From assembly GCF_003491345.1 (NCBI RefSeq), contig NZ_CP025512.1:2356001-2420000 (forward strand): a DNA stretch of 64,000 bases, given 5' to 3'. Every line of letters begins with the position of its first letter. Position 1 is the first letter of the stretch. Of this stretch, positions 9,364-19,708 are shown one piece after another. This DNA comes from Neorhizobium sp. SOG26. Lineage in GTDB: Bacteria > Pseudomonadota > Alphaproteobacteria > Rhizobiales > Rhizobiaceae. The notes under the pieces are model-generated. The model worked only from the letters and a program-made list of their open reading frames with translations. It did no database searches and had not been told where the DNA came from. Made by a program: the position numbers and the translations under genes.

Positions 9364-10539
9364 GTGGCTTTTTCCTGGAACGACCCTTTCCTGCTCGACG
9401 ACCAGTTGAGCGAAGATGAGCGGATGATCCGCGACGCGGCTGCCGCCTTCGCCAAGTCCGAACTCCTGCCGCGCATCGAGGAAGCCTATCTCGAAGAGTC
9501 GACCGATCCGGGCCTCTTCAAGCTGATGGGCCAGACCGGCCTGCTCGGCGTTACCCTGCCGGAAGAATATGGCGCGGCGAACGCTTCCTACGTCGCCTAC
9601 GGCCTCGTTGCCCGCGAAATCGAGCGCATCGATTCCGGTTACCGCTCCATGATGAGCGTGCAGTCCTCGCTCGTCATCTACCCGATCTTCGCCTACGGCT
9701 CCGACGAGCAGAAGAAGAAGTATCTTCCGGGCCTCGTTTCGGGTGAACTCATCGGCTGCTTCGGCCTGACCGAGCCGGATGCTGGCTCCGATCCGGGCGG
9801 CATGAAGACCCGCGCCGAAAAGATCGAAGGCGGTTACCGCCTGCGCGGCTCCAAGATGTGGATCTCCAACGCGCCGATCGCCGACGTCTTCGTCGTCTGG
9901 GCAAAGTCGGAAGCCCACAACAACGAAATCCGCGGCTTCGTGCTCGAAAAGGGCATGAAGGGCCTGTCGGCTCCGAAGATCGGTGGCAAGCTGTCGCTGC
10001 GCGCGTCCATCACCGGCGAAATCGTCATGGACGGCGTCGAAGTCAGTGAAGATGCGCTGCTGCCGAACGTGTCGGGCCTCAAGGGTCCGTTCGGTTGCCT
10101 CAACCGCGCCCGCTACGGCATTTCCTGGGGTGTCATGGGTGCGGCTGAAGACTGCTGGTTCCGTGCACGCCAGTATGGCCTGGACCGCAAGCAGTTCGGC
10201 AAGCCGCTCGCCGGCACGCAGCTTTACCAGAAGAAGCTTGCCGACATGATGACCGAAATCACGCTCGGCCTGCAGGGTTCGCTGCGCGTCGGCCAGTTGA
10301 TGGACGCCCACAAGATGGCGCCGGAAATGATCTCGATCGTCAAGCGCAACAACTGCGGCAAGGCGCTCGACATCGCTCGCCAGGCCCGCGACATGCACGG
10401 CGGCAACGGCATCCAGATCGAATACCACGTCATGCGCCACGCGCAGAACCTGGAAACGGTCAACACCTACGAAGGCACGCATGACGTTCATGCGCTGATC
10501 CTCGGCCGCGCCCAGACCGGCATCCAGGCGTTCTTCTGA
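9364..10539 (+). CDS. gcdH: Glutaryl-CoA dehydrogenase
   Basis: 391 residues. An FAD enzyme that oxidises and decarboxylates glutaryl-CoA to crotonyl-CoA in lysine, tryptophan and glutarate breakdown. The full acyl-CoA dehydrogenase architecture is present. The catalytic glutamate is Glu370 in TYEGTHDVH, followed by the [13 protein letters not shown] ending characteristic of this subgroup. I chose the GTG at 9364, since GGAG lies seven bases upstream, over a TTG at 9346. A strong terminator follows, so it is probably monocistronic, facing its LysR neighbour. Confidence 0.93.
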   Translation: MAFSWNDPFLLDDQLSEDERMIRDAAAAFAKSELLPRIEEAYLEESTDPGLFKLMGQTGLLGVTLPEEYGAANASYVAYGLVAREIERIDSGYRSMMSVQSSLVIYPIFAYGSDEQKKKYLPGLVSGELIGCFGLTEPDAGSDPGGMKTRAEKIEGGYRLRGSKMWISNAPIADVFVVWAKSEAHNNEIRGFVLEKGMKGLSAPKIGGKLSLRASITGEIVMDGVEVSEDALLPNVSGLKGPFGCLNRARYGISWGVMGAAEDCWFRARQYGLDRKQFGKPLAGTQLYQKKLADMMTEITLGLQGSLRVGQLMDAHKMAPEMISIVKRNNCGKALDIARQARDMHGGNGIQIEYHVMRHAQNLETVNTYEGTHDVHALILGRAQTGIQAFF

Positions 10540-10585
10540 GACCAGCCACTTTCTGATCCAGGTCCTCCCCTCTGACCTGAGACCT

Positions 10586-10618
10586 GGCCCGGCCGCTTCC
10601 AGCGCGCCGGGCCTTTTT
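10586..10618 (+). terminator. Rho-independent terminator after gcdH
   Basis: Perfect 8-bp stem GGCCCGGC (10586-10593) with its complement at 10606-10613, followed by five T residues. The remaining 120 bases up to the next gene show no other clear feature. Confidence 0.85.
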
Positions 10619-10739
10619 CTTCTTGTGCCTTGCGGTTGATTGTGGCGGTGAGATCACCTAACTCAGGGGCCGGAACCTCCCTCCCATTCGCGGCGGCGCC
10701 TGCTGCCCTTCTGCACCTTCAGAAACGAAAGTGGACCCC

Positions 10740-12176
10740 ATGCAGACCTATCCCGACGTCAAGCTCCTCATCAACGGCGAATGGCGCGATGCCATTGGCG
10801 GCGAGACCCTTCCGGTCATCGATCCGGCCACCGAAGAAGTCATCGGCAAGATCGCCCATGCGCGAAAGGCTGATCTCGACCTGGCGCTTGAGGCAGCAGA
10901 CAAGGGCTTCAAGGTCTGGCGCGACACCTCGCCCTTCGAGCGCTCCAAGCTGATGCGCAAGGCAGCCGACCTGCTGCGCGCCCGCGTTGACGACATCGCC
11001 TACATGATGACGCGCGAACAGGGCAAGCCGCTGGCGCAGTCCAAGATGGAAGTCATGGGCGCTGCCGATACGATCGACTGGTTTGCCGAAGAAGCCCGCC
11101 GCACCTACGGCCAGATCATCCCCGCCCGCTTCACCGGCGTTTCGCAGATGGCAATCAAGCTGCCGGTTGGCCCGGTCGCGGCCTTCACGCCGTGGAACTT
11201 CCCGCTGAACCAGGTTGTCCGCAAGCTGTCGGCGGCACTCGCCACCGGCTGCTCGATCATCGTCAAGGCCCCCGAAGAAACCCCCGCCTCGCCAGCCGAA
11301 CTCATCCGCGCCTTCGTGGATGCCGGCGTCCCGGCAGGTGTCGTCAACCTCGTTTACGGCATTCCGGCGGAAATTTCCGAATACCTCATCGCCCATCCGG
11401 TCATCCGCAAGATCTCCTTCACCGGCTCCACGCCGGTCGGCAAGCATCTCGCAGCGCTCGCCGGCAAGTACATGAAGCGCGCCACGATGGAACTCGGCGG
11501 CCACGCGCCGGTGATGATCTTCGATGATGCCGATCTCGAAAAGGCAATCGAAGTCACCGCAGCGGCCAAGTTCCGCAACGCTGGCCAGGTTTGCGTCGCG
11601 CCGACCCGCTTCCTCGTCCAGGAAGGCATCGCCGACCGCTTCACCGAAGGTTTCGTCAAGGCAACGCAGGCCATCAAGGTCGGCAACGGCCTGGAAGACG
11701 GCGTCACCATGGGGCCGCTCGCCAACGAGCGCCGCATCCCGGTCATGGAAGACATGATCCATGACGCCGTGGCCAAGGGTGCAGAAGTGAAGACCGGCGG
11801 CAAGCGCATTGGCAACAAGGGCTACTTCTTCGAGCCGACCGTGATCGCCGACGTGCCGACCTCGGCCAAGATGATGAACGAAGAGCCCTTCGGCCCGCTC
11901 GCCATCATCAACCGCTTCTCGCATTATGAAGAAGCGATCGAGGAAGCAAACCGCCTGCCGTTCGGCCTTGCATCCTACGCCTTCACCGGTTCGGTAAAGA
12001 CGGCACACGCGCTCGGTCGCCAGGTGGAAGCCGGCATGCTCACCATCAACCACAATGGTCTGGCGCTTCCGGAAGTCCCGTTCGGCGGCATCAAGGATTC
12101 GGGCTACGGCACCGAAGGTGGATCGGAAGCCGTCGAAGCCTATCTCGAAACCAAGTACGTCACCCAGATGAACTGA
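10740..12176 (+). CDS. gabD: NAD(P)-dependent aldehyde dehydrogenase, succinate-semialdehyde type
   Basis: 478 residues, the normal length for this family. Oxidises succinate semialdehyde, or a close semialdehyde, to the acid. Active-site Glu251 (MELGGHAP) and catalytic Cys285 (GQVCVAP) are present, with the TPWNFP cofactor motif. ATG 10740 is preferred to GTG 10731; the ribosome site is weak in either case. The C-terminal part has the GabD-like [13 protein letters not shown] stretch. The sequence cannot exclude glutarate semialdehyde as substrate, which would fit next to gcdH, but a terminator separates the two genes. Confidence 0.82.
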   Translation: MQTYPDVKLLINGEWRDAIGGETLPVIDPATEEVIGKIAHARKADLDLALEAADKGFKVWRDTSPFERSKLMRKAADLLRARVDDIAYMMTREQGKPLAQSKMEVMGAADTIDWFAEEARRTYGQIIPARFTGVSQMAIKLPVGPVAAFTPWNFPLNQVVRKLSAALATGCSIIVKAPEETPASPAELIRAFVDAGVPAGVVNLVYGIPAEISEYLIAHPVIRKISFTGSTPVGKHLAALAGKYMKRATMELGGHAPVMIFDDADLEKAIEVTAAAKFRNAGQVCVAPTRFLVQEGIADRFTEGFVKATQAIKVGNGLEDGVTMGPLANERRIPVMEDMIHDAVAKGAEVKTGGKRIGNKGYFFEPTVIADVPTSAKMMNEEPFGPLAIINRFSHYEEAIEEANRLPFGLASYAFTGSVKTAHALGRQVEAGMLTINHNGLALPEVPFGGIKDSGYGTEGGSEAVEAYLETKYVTQMN

Positions 12177-12207
12177 TCCGTCAGCTTCATTCCTGTGAAC
12201 TATTGGA

Positions 12208-12235
12208 ACGGCCGGAGCTCCTCCGGCCGTTTTTC
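12208..12235 (+). terminator. Rho-independent terminator after gabD-like gene
   Basis: Perfect 10-bp stem ACGGCCGGAG (12208-12217) with its complement at 12221-12230, a three-base loop and a T run. Confidence 0.9.
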
Positions 12236-12297
12236 TTTGCCTGCTACTCGTTCTCAGGTTATCTATTGAAACAAATGGTGAACATGGGGCGACAAGC

Positions 12298-13398
12298 ATG
12301 GCCGAGGCAGACGCTGCACCTCTCCTGAAGGAAATCTTCAACCACGCGCGGCTGGAGCATTTTGCCCTTGAGACCGCCGATGTTCATCCGGGTTTCGACA
12401 GTGGTCGCTTCCTGGCGCTTGCCACGGTTGATCTCGAGGCTATGAGCATCATGCAGCGGCTGCGACAGGTTGCGGTCACCTTCCATGCCACGCTGCCCGG
12501 CGGTTTTGCCACCAATCTCGAAATCCTGCGGGCACTGGCGCCGCGCATCAACCACAACTTCGCGTCCATCGTGCTGCCGGAATATGTGGCGCTCTACGGC
12601 CAGGACCATTTCGACCTGTCGATGGATGCGCTGGCCTTCTTCACCCGGTTCGGTTCCTCCGAATTTGCGGTGCGCCACTTCCTCCTCAAGGACCTGTCAC
12701 GCTCGCTGAAGGTGATGGAGCGTTGGTCGACCGACGAGAACGAACATGTTCGCCGGCTTGCGAGTGAAGGCTGCCGCCCGCGCCTGCCCTGGTCATTCCA
12801 ACTGAAGGAACTGCTGGCCGACCCCTCGCCCGTCGCACCAATCCTGGAGAACCTGAAAAGCGATCCGAGCCTCTACGTCCGCAAGTCGGTCGCCAACCAT
12901 CTGAACGACATCACCAAGGATCATCCCGATTGGGTGTTCGACAAGATCGCCCATTGGGACAGGGAGGATGCCCGCGCCGCTTCGATCATGCGCCAGGCGT
13001 TGCGCACGCTGGTCAAGAAGGGTGATCCACGGGCGCTCCACGTCCTAGGCGCCGGCGACAAGGCCGAGGTGACGGTCGAGGCATTCACGGTCACACCGTC
13101 ATCGATGCAACTCGGCGGCTCGGTAAAGATCACGGCCCGCCTCGTGTCGACCGCTTCGAACCCGCAGAAGCTGGTGATCGATTACGCGGTCCACTACGTC
13201 AAGAAGGCCGGCGGCACCTCGAAGAAGGTCTTCAAGTGGAAGGAACTGGAACTGGCGCCCGGTGCAGCCGTGGAACTGTCGATCAGCCGTGCCATCCGCG
13301 ACTTCACCACCCGGGTGCATTATCCCGGCCGACATGCAGTGGAACTCATCATCAACGGCGAGGTTCTGGCGGAAGGCGCGTTCGAACTGCTGGGCTGA
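12298..13398 (+). CDS. AlkC-type DNA alkylation repair protein
   Basis: 366 residues. A HEAT-repeat DNA glycosylase family that removes positively charged alkylated purines such as 3-methyladenine. Residues about 1-255 are helical and contain the family block VRRLASEGCRPRLPW followed by SLYVRKSVANHLNDI. Residues about 260-366 look like the C-terminal immunoglobulin-like domain that distinguishes AlkC from AlkD. It lies alone, convergent with the sulfate importer, whose last gene ends four bases away. I saw no stress promoter upstream. Confidence 0.85.
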   Translation: MAEADAAPLLKEIFNHARLEHFALETADVHPGFDSGRFLALATVDLEAMSIMQRLRQVAVTFHATLPGGFATNLEILRALAPRINHNFASIVLPEYVALYGQDHFDLSMDALAFFTRFGSSEFAVRHFLLKDLSRSLKVMERWSTDENEHVRRLASEGCRPRLPWSFQLKELLADPSPVAPILENLKSDPSLYVRKSVANHLNDITKDHPDWVFDKIAHWDREDARAASIMRQALRTLVKKGDPRALHVLGAGDKAEVTVEAFTVTPSSMQLGGSVKITARLVSTASNPQKLVIDYAVHYVKKAGGTSKKVFKWKELELAPGAAVELSISRAIRDFTTRVHYPGRHAVELIINGEVLAEGAFELLG

Positions 13399-13401
13399 AC
13401 C

Positions 13402-14421
13402 TCAGACCGCAAACACTTTCGCCCTGCGCAGGGTTACGAAGCCGCCATCGCCGGCCTTCACCACCCGTTCCGGCTCGACGTCGAATTCCAGATGTTCACC
13501 GGTTTCGGCCGTGGCCAGCACCCGCCGGCCATCGGGACGATCCAGCACGCGGGTGATGCTTGCCGGAATGCCCGGCCCCTGCAGCGACCAGTCGAGATCT
13601 GCCGGGCGCGCATAAAGCTCAGCCTTGCCATCCGCGAGGCCCGCCACCTCGATTGCGGCACCGGAGGCGTAGGCCTTGCCGTCGCGCACTTCGGCGGCAA
13701 TGACATTGGCATCGCCCAGGAATTTCATCACGAAAGCCGACTGCGGATCGCGGCACACCTCTTCCGGTGTGCCCTGCTGGACGATCTGCCCGTCCTTCAG
13801 GATTACCACCCGGTCGGCCAGGTCTAGCGCCTCTTCCTGGTCGTGGGTCACGAACAGGGTCGTGATGCCGAGTTCAGAGTGGATCTCGCGTAGCCAGCGG
13901 CGCAAGTCCCGCCGCACATTGGCGTCAAGCGCCCCGAACGGTTCGTCGAGCAGCAGAACCTTGGGATCGACCGCAAGCGCACGCGCCAGCGCCACGCGCT
14001 GCCGCTGCCCGCCCGAGATCTGCGCCGGGAACCGGTCGCCGAGACCTTCCAGCCGCACCAGCCGCAGGAGATCGGTGACACGCGCATCGATCGCTGCCTT
14101 CTCGCGCTTCACCTTCGACACCTTCATGCCGAACGCGATGTTCTGGGCCACCGTCATATGCGGGAAAAGCGCGTAATGCTGGAACACGAAGCCGACGCCG
14201 CGATCGCGCACCGGAATGTCGGTCGCATCCTGATCGCCGAAATAGATGTGCCCGCCATCGGAATATTCGAGGCCGGCGACCATGCGCAGGATGGTCGTCT
14301 TGCCTGAGCCCGATGGTCCGAGCAGCGCGACGAGTTCGCCGCTTTCGATCTCCAGCGAGACATCGCGCACGGCGCGGAAGGTCTCGAACGTTTTGACGAC
14401 GTGGTCGAGGCGGATCTTCAT
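13402..14421 (-). CDS. cysA: Sulfate/thiosulfate ABC transporter ATP-binding protein
   Basis: 339 residues. Energises sulfate uptake. Walker A GPSGSGKTT is at residues 35-43, followed by the ISGGQRQR signature and LLLDEPFGALDANVRRDLRRWLR, which is typical of CysA, then a C-terminal TOBE-type domain. The ATG overlaps the CysW stop by 4 bases. It is the last gene of the sbp-cysT-cysW-cysA unit. Confidence 0.93.
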   Translation of the reverse strand: MKIRLDHVVKTFETFRAVRDVSLEIESGELVALLGPSGSGKTTILRMVAGLEYSDGGHIYFGDQDATDIPVRDRGVGFVFQHYALFPHMTVAQNIAFGMKVSKVKREKAAIDARVTDLLRLVRLEGLGDRFPAQISGGQRQRVALARALAVDPKVLLLDEPFGALDANVRRDLRRWLREIHSELGITTLFVTHDQEEALDLADRVVILKDGQIVQQGTPEEVCRDPQSAFVMKFLGDANVIAAEVRDGKAYASGAAIEVAGLADGKAELYARPADLDWSLQGPGIPASITRVLDRPDGRRVLATAETGEHLEFDVEPERVVKAGDGGFVTLRRAKVFAV

Positions 14422-15296
14422 GAATTGCTCTCCGCGGGTTTGGCTTGCGGCCGCACACGGCCCGCGCCCTGGCGCTCCAGCGCCACCTTGGCGATGATGG
14501 TAAGGACGGCGATGGTCGCCAGGATGGAGGCGGAGGCGAAGGCGCCGGTCGCCTGGTAGTCGTGATAGAGAAGCTCGATATGCAGCGGAAGCGTGTTCGT
14601 CTGGCCGCGGATATTACCGGACACGACCGACACGGCTCCGAACTCGCCCATAACGCGGGCGTTGCAGAGGATGACGCCGTAAAGCAGCGCCCATTTAACG
14701 TTCGGCAGCGTTACCGAGAAGAAGGTGCGCCAGCCGGACGCACCGAGCGAGGTCGCCGCCTCCTCCAGATCGCGCCCCTGCGCCTGCATCAGCGGAATGA
14801 GCTCGCGGGCAACGAAGGGTGCAGTGACGAACATCGACGCCAGGATGATGCCCGGGATCGCAAACAGGATCTTGATGTCCCAGGCGTCGAGCGTCGGCCC
14901 GAAGATGCCCTGCAGGCCATAAACGAAGAGATAGGCGACACCGGCAACGATCGGCGAGACCGAGAACGGGATCTCGATCAGCACCAGCAGGAAGCGCTTG
15001 CCCCAGAAATCGAACTTGGTGATTGCCCAGGCTGCGGCGATGCCGAAGGCCGTGTTGACCGGCACGGCCACGAGTGCGGCCAGCACCGTCAGCATGATTG
15101 CGTGACGGGTGTCCGGATGGATGATCGTGTCGCGATAGACCGCCCAGCCCTTCGCAGACGCTTCGACGCCGATGATGACGAGAGGCGCGACGATGATCAG
15201 CGCCACGAGAACCAGCACGATGCCGATCAGCAGGCGCCGGAAGAGCGGCTGGTCGCCGACGCGCGGTGGCTTGCGATGTGTGTTGAGCCTCCTCAT
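14418..15296 (-). CDS. cysW: Sulfate ABC transporter permease CysW
   Basis: 292 residues with six hydrophobic segments and an EAA-type loop (LEEAATSLGASGWRTFFSV). Forms the membrane channel with CysT. The phrase GEFGAVSVVSGNIRGQTNTLPLHIE is the usual CysW C-terminal block. It begins three bases after the cysT stop and overlaps cysA at its end, so the genes are co-transcribed. Confidence 0.92.
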   Translation of the reverse strand: MRRLNTHRKPPRVGDQPLFRRLLIGIVLVLVALIIVAPLVIIGVEASAKGWAVYRDTIIHPDTRHAIMLTVLAALVAVPVNTAFGIAAAWAITKFDFWGKRFLLVLIEIPFSVSPIVAGVAYLFVYGLQGIFGPTLDAWDIKILFAIPGIILASMFVTAPFVARELIPLMQAQGRDLEEAATSLGASGWRTFFSVTLPNVKWALLYGVILCNARVMGEFGAVSVVSGNIRGQTNTLPLHIELLYHDYQATGAFASASILATIAVLTIIAKVALERQGAGRVRPQAKPAESNS

Positions 15297-15299
15297 AGA

Positions 15300-16121
15300 T
15301 CAGCCCCTCGCCGTGTAGCGCAGGGCCCGCGCCTGCAGCCAGTTGGTGACGCCAAGCATCACGAAGGCGGTGATGAGCAGCACCGAGGCAATCGCCGCGG
15401 CCGCCTGATAGTCGTATTCCTCCAGACGGATGAAGATCAGCAATGCGGTGATCTCCGTCGACATCGGCTGGTTTCCGGCAATGAAGATGATGGCGCCGAA
15501 TTCGCCAAGGCTGCGCGCGAAGGACAGGGACACGCCGGCAAGCAATGCCGGGGTAAGCAGCGGCAGGATGACCTTGCGGAAGATCGTCCAGTCCGATCCG
15601 CCCAGCGATTGGGCCGCCTCTTCAAGCGCCGGATCCAGATCCTCCAGCACCGGCTGCACCGTGCGCACGATGAACGGCAGCGAGGTGAAGCACATGGCGA
15701 TCATGATGCCGATCGGTGTATAGGCGACGCGGATCCCGAGCGGCTCCAGGATCGACCCGAACCAGCCATTGGCGGAAAACAGTGCGGTGAGCGCTATGCC
15801 GGCCACCGCCGTCGGAAGCGCAAACGGCAGGTCGACCATGGCGTCGACAAGGCGTTTTCCGGGAAAGCTGTAGCGGGTCAGAACCCAGGCAAGTGCGAGC
15901 CCGAAGAACAGGTTGAAGAGCGTGGCGCCAAAGGCCGACAGCACCGTGACCTGATAGCTGGCGAGCGCGCGGTCGGAGGACACGATACGCCAGTAGTCCG
16001 CCGGCCCGAGGCTCGCCGCCTTGAAGGCAAGTGCCGCCAGCGGCAGGACCACGATCAGCCCGACATAAAACAGCGTCACGCCAAGCGACAGGCGCAATCC
16101 GGGCAAGACATTCCGTCTCAA
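15300..16121 (-). CDS. cysT: Sulfate ABC transporter permease CysT (CysU)
   Basis: 273 residues with six membrane segments. VLPG near the N terminus, the DLPFALPTAVAG block and SLGEFGAIIFIAGN agree with CysT/CysU. The reading frame offers a TTG at 16121 with GGAAAG about nine bases upstream; I accept it because the protein then aligns with the normal N terminus of the family. It follows the binding-protein gene after 77 bases. Confidence 0.9.
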   Translation of the reverse strand: MRRNVLPGLRLSLGVTLFYVGLIVVLPLAALAFKAASLGPADYWRIVSSDRALASYQVTVLSAFGATLFNLFFGLALAWVLTRYSFPGKRLVDAMVDLPFALPTAVAGIALTALFSANGWFGSILEPLGIRVAYTPIGIMIAMCFTSLPFIVRTVQPVLEDLDPALEEAAQSLGGSDWTIFRKVILPLLTPALLAGVSLSFARSLGEFGAIIFIAGNQPMSTEITALLIFIRLEEYDYQAAAAIASVLLITAFVMLGVTNWLQARALRYTARG

Positions 16122-16198
16122 GCCAGCACTTTCCTTTTACGTCCAAACCCGGCGGACGAAAGCCCACCGGGTCGGATCAACGGTCGATGTAGGTGGAG

Positions 16199-17182
16199 TT
16201 AGCGGCTGCCGTAGAGCTTGTCGAGGGTGCCACCCGAAGCGAAGTGTTCGGACTGAACCTTTGCCCAGCCGCCGAAGGTGTCTTCAACCTTCACGAGCCG
16301 GATCTCGGGGAACTCCTGCTTGAATTCGGCAGCGACCTTCTCGTTGTTGACGCGATGGCCAAACTGGGCGGCAATGCGCTGGCCTTCTTCCGTGTAGAGG
16401 AAGTCGAGATAGGTCTTCGCAAGTTCTTCGGTGCCGTGTTTCTTGGCAACCTTGTCGACAACGGCAACCGGGAACTCGGCAAGCAGGCTGACGGAAGGAA
16501 TGACGCCTTCGACCTTGTCTGCACCGTACTGCTTGGCAATGCCGCGCGTCTCGGATTCGAAGGTGATCAGCACGTCGCCGGTCTGGCGCTCGACGAAGGT
16601 TGTCGTGGATGCACGGCCCCCGGTGTCGAACACAGGAACGTTGTTGAAGACCTTGGTGATGTAGGCTTCGATCTTTTCTTCGTCGCCCTGATAGGCTTCC
16701 TTGGCCCAGGCATAGGCGGCGAGATAGGTGTAGCGTGCGTTGCCGGAGGTCTTCGGGTTCGGGAAGACGGCCTTTACGTCGTCACGGGCCAGATCGCCCC
16801 AGTCCTTGATGTTTTTCGGGTTGCCGGCGCGCACCAGGAAGGACGGGAAGGAATAGAAGGGTGAGGCATTGTTCGGGAATTCCGCGGTCCAGTTGTCCGA
16901 AACAAAGCCCTGCTTGACGAGGAAATCGACGTCCGTGGACTGGTTGAAGGTCACCACATCGGCTTCCAGACCTTCGACGATCGAACGTGCCTGCTTGGAC
17001 GTGCCGGCATGCGACTGGTCGATGGTGACGCCCGGATGGCTCTTGACGAAGGCTTCGTTGACGGAAACGAAAAGCTCGCGCGCAACGTCATAGGATGCGT
17101 TGAGAAGCTTCTGCTCCTGCGCCATCGCTGGCGTCACGAAGAGCGCGGCGATGGCTGTACCGAGAATGAGAAGGCGGCTCAT
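16199..17182 (-). CDS. sbp: Periplasmic sulfate-binding protein
   Basis: 327 residues. The signal peptide (about residues 1-21, ending Ala-Met-Ala) is followed by the sulfate-binding family fold, with LLNASYDVARELFVSVN at the start of the mature chain and the VVTFNQSTDVDFL block. Captures sulfate for CysTWA. First gene of the operon. Sbp and CysP are close relatives, so thiosulfate binding is also possible. Confidence 0.9.
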   Translation of the reverse strand: MSRLLILGTAIAALFVTPAMAQEQKLLNASYDVARELFVSVNEAFVKSHPGVTIDQSHAGTSKQARSIVEGLEADVVTFNQSTDVDFLVKQGFVSDNWTAEFPNNASPFYSFPSFLVRAGNPKNIKDWGDLARDDVKAVFPNPKTSGNARYTYLAAYAWAKEAYQGDEEKIEAYITKVFNNVPVFDTGGRASTTTFVERQTGDVLITFESETRGIAKQYGADKVEGVIPSVSLLAEFPVAVVDKVAKKHGTEELAKTYLDFLYTEEGQRIAAQFGHRVNNEKVAAEFKQEFPEIRLVKVEDTFGGWAKVQSEHFASGGTLDKLYGSR

Positions 17183-17685
17183 GTAGGTCTCCGGATCTGA
17201 GTTGACCGGAAACTACAGGCTCGCCTCATCGGGCGCGAGGAACCCGCCTGCGCGGCGCCTCACGCCAGTAGAACATTTGCCCATGGGCGGACTGATTCGC
17301 GGTATTTTCTTCTTCCGCCGTTGCACCCATCATTTTTGACCAGGAACGTGGAAGTTTTTTGGTGCCGGAAAAATAAACGCGTCTGAAGTCAGCGGCTTCG
17401 CCGCCGGCTTCGCGATTTTCATCCACGCCCCTAGAGAAGGCGCGACAATGTCCGCGTCATCGGAAGGGGAACCGGGTCGCGAACCGGCTGCCTTCTCGGG
17501 TCCAAGGCTCGGTTCCGGTGATGGTCGTGATGTGGTCGGACGGGAATTGACAAGTCCCGAAAAGACCACAGGAAGCGATCGGGGCGGGCAGACCATGATC
17601 TACCTTCTACCCCAATGCCAATGCCTGCCCCACTCCCCAACCATGCCGGGCCACCGGCGTGGCTAAACGGCTTGCCTGCAAAAGC
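17183..17685. other. 503-base intergenic region without a recognised gene
   Basis: Sits between the starts of the sulfate operon and the end of the valine-pathway operon. Several reading frames cross it, but none has a ribosome site or a protein-like composition. It should contain the sulfate promoter on the minus strand; I could not identify a sulfur-responsive operator or riboswitch by eye. Confidence 0.5.
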
Positions 17686-18573
17686 TCAGGTACCCGCTTT
17701 TTCCCTCAGCATATGGATGATGGCGGAAAAATCATCGCCGCCATGGCCGGCCTTTTCGAACTCGGCGTAAAGCTCGGCAGCGTGCTGGCCAAGCGGCGTT
17801 GCCGCACCGGATTGCCTGGATGCCTCCTGCGACAGCATCAGGTCCTTCAGCATCAGGGCCGCGGCAAAACCCGGCTTGTAATCGTTGTTGGCGGGCGATG
17901 TCGGCACCGGGCCCGGCACCGGGCAATAGGTGGTAAGCGACCAGCATTGCCCGGACGATGTCGAGGCGACGTCAAACAGCGCCTGGTGCGAAAGCCCGAG
18001 CTTTTCGGCGAGCCCGAAGGCTTCGCAAACGCCGATCATCGAGATGCCGAGGATCATGTTGTTGCAGATCTTGGCCGCCTGGCCGGCGCCCGCCCCGCCG
18101 CAATGGACGATCTTCTTGCCCATCGCCTCGAGGATCGGCCTGCCGGCGGCAAAGGCCTGCTCTGACCCGCCCACCATGAAGGTGAGCGTACCGGCAGTTG
18201 CCCCGCCCGTGCCGCCGGATACCGGCGCATCGAGCGAGACGCAGTTCATGGCGCCCGCCAGTTGATGCGCCTTGCGCGCACTTTCCACATCCACCGTCGA
18301 GCAGTCGATCACCAGCGTGCCTTCCGGAAGAAGCGTCGTCAGGTCGCTCCAGACCGCAATCACGTGCTGGCCCTTCGGCAGCATGGTAATGACGCAATCG
18401 GCGTCACGGACGGCTTCGGAGAGCGAAGACGCCGCCTTTACTCCGCTTGCCGCGGCAGCCTGGACGGAGGCTTCCGAAAGGTCGAACCCGCGCACGTCAT
18501 GACCGGCCTTCACCAGGTTGGCCGCCATCGGCCCACCCATGTTGCCGAGACCTACGAAAGCAATCTTGGTCAT
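17686..18573 (-). CDS. mmsB: 3-hydroxyisobutyrate dehydrogenase
   Basis: 295 residues. Oxidises 3-hydroxyisobutyrate to methylmalonate semialdehyde with NAD, a step of valine breakdown. Shows the N-terminal nucleotide motif FVGLGNMGGPMAANL, the substrate motif DAPVSGGTGGA and catalytic Lys168 in GAGQAAKICNN. It lies 21 bases after the 3-hydroxyisobutyryl-CoA hydrolase gene, giving two consecutive pathway steps in one operon. Confidence 0.93.
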   Translation of the reverse strand: MTKIAFVGLGNMGGPMAANLVKAGHDVRGFDLSEASVQAAAASGVKAASSLSEAVRDADCVITMLPKGQHVIAVWSDLTTLLPEGTLVIDCSTVDVESARKAHQLAGAMNCVSLDAPVSGGTGGATAGTLTFMVGGSEQAFAAGRPILEAMGKKIVHCGGAGAGQAAKICNNMILGISMIGVCEAFGLAEKLGLSHQALFDVASTSSGQCWSLTTYCPVPGPVPTSPANNDYKPGFAAALMLKDLMLSQEASRQSGAATPLGQHAAELYAEFEKAGHGGDDFSAIIHMLREKAGT

Positions 18574-18594
18574 CTTCCCCTCCCTGTTGGCTGG

Positions 18595-19674
18595 TTATAA
18601 CCGGTGATCCGGAAACAGCGCCGGATGTCTGACCGCCAGATACCGATCGAGATCTGCATCAACGACCTCTTCGAGCCGAGCTGGCGACCATTTCGGATTG
18701 CGATCCTTGTCGATGATCGCGGCGCGCACGCCCTCGTAGAAATCATGGTTGCGCAGGATCTCGGATCCGACCGCAAACTCACGCTCAAGGCACTCCACGA
18801 GGCTGGAGCTATGGCGCCCGAGGCGCAGCATCCGCAAAGTCAGCTTCAGGCTGGTGGGCGACCGCTTGACGATCAGTTCGAGCGTCTTGGTGGCAAACTC
18901 GCCGGCTTCTCGTTCCAGTGCCGCGACAATCTCCTCAACCGTATCATGGCCGAAGGCGCGGTCGATCAGGGCGCGATTGGATTCGAGAATGTTCTCCCCG
19001 GGTGAAATAGCAAACCCATCAATTGTCTGGCGCACGGCGTCATCCGAGGCACCGCCGGGCAAACGGCCCAGCGCCTCGACCAGTTCGGATAGCCGCTCCG
19101 ACGACACGCAGGCATCGGCAAGATTGGCATAGATCGCATCCGCCGGACCAACCACCTCGCCGGTCAGGCCCATCCATGTCCCGACTTCGCCAGGCGCGCG
19201 GGGAAGCAGCCAGGTGGCGCCGACATCCGGAACGTAACCGATGCCGGTTTCGGGCATGGCGAGCTTTGTCCGCTCCGTCACCACCCGATGTTTGCCATGC
19301 GCGGACACGCCGACACCGCCTCCCATGACGATGCCGTCCATCAGCGCGACATAGGGTTTGGAATAGCGGGAGATCATGTAGTTGACGGGGAATTCCTCGC
19401 GCCAGAAGCGCGTGACATCGGGATCCTTTGCCTTGCCCGCCTCGTGGATGACGCGGATATCGCCGCCGGCGCAGAGCCCGCGTTCCCCCTCACCCTTCAG
19501 GATGACGCAGGAGATGCCGGGATCCGCGGCAAAGCGGTCCATGGCTTCCTTCATCACCCGCACCATCGCCAGGTTGAGGCTGTTAAGCGCCTTTGGGCGG
19601 TTGAGGCTGATGATGGCTGCCGAGCCCACCCGGTTCAGAAGCACTTCATCCGTCTGTGTCGCGGTCTCCGGCAT
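18595..19674 (-). CDS. 3-hydroxyisobutyryl-CoA hydrolase (crotonase family)
   Basis: 359 residues. Releases CoA from 3-hydroxyisobutyryl-CoA in valine degradation. Crotonase fold with GLCAGGDIR and the MPETGIGYVPDVGATWLLPR block that separates this hydrolase from enoyl-CoA hydratases. ATG 19674 is chosen over one at 19695 because GGGGA precedes it at good spacing. Directly upstream of 3-hydroxyisobutyrate dehydrogenase, which uses its product. Confidence 0.9.
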   Translation of the reverse strand: MPETATQTDEVLLNRVGSAAIISLNRPKALNSLNLAMVRVMKEAMDRFAADPGISCVILKGEGERGLCAGGDIRVIHEAGKAKDPDVTRFWREEFPVNYMISRYSKPYVALMDGIVMGGGVGVSAHGKHRVVTERTKLAMPETGIGYVPDVGATWLLPRAPGEVGTWMGLTGEVVGPADAIYANLADACVSSERLSELVEALGRLPGGASDDAVRQTIDGFAISPGENILESNRALIDRAFGHDTVEEIVAALEREAGEFATKTLELIVKRSPTSLKLTLRMLRLGRHSSSLVECLEREFAVGSEILRNHDFYEGVRAAIIDKDRNPKWSPARLEEVVDADLDRYLAVRHPALFPDHRL

Positions 19675-19708
19675 CGTATTCCCCACTTCATGCATTCAAC
19701 TTCTATCT

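Noticed and set aside
10719..12341. 540-codon minus-strand frame
   Set aside because: Shadow of the semialdehyde dehydrogenase, whose active-site residues are intact on the plus strand.
14445..16202. 585-codon plus-strand frame
   Set aside because: It is the antisense shadow of cysW and cysT, with an Arg/Gln/His-rich composition and no domain; the sulfate permeases on the other strand are clear.
17447..17665. Plus-strand frame in the 503-base gap
   Set aside because: No ribosome site and low-complexity Gly/Ser/Arg composition; nothing supports translation.
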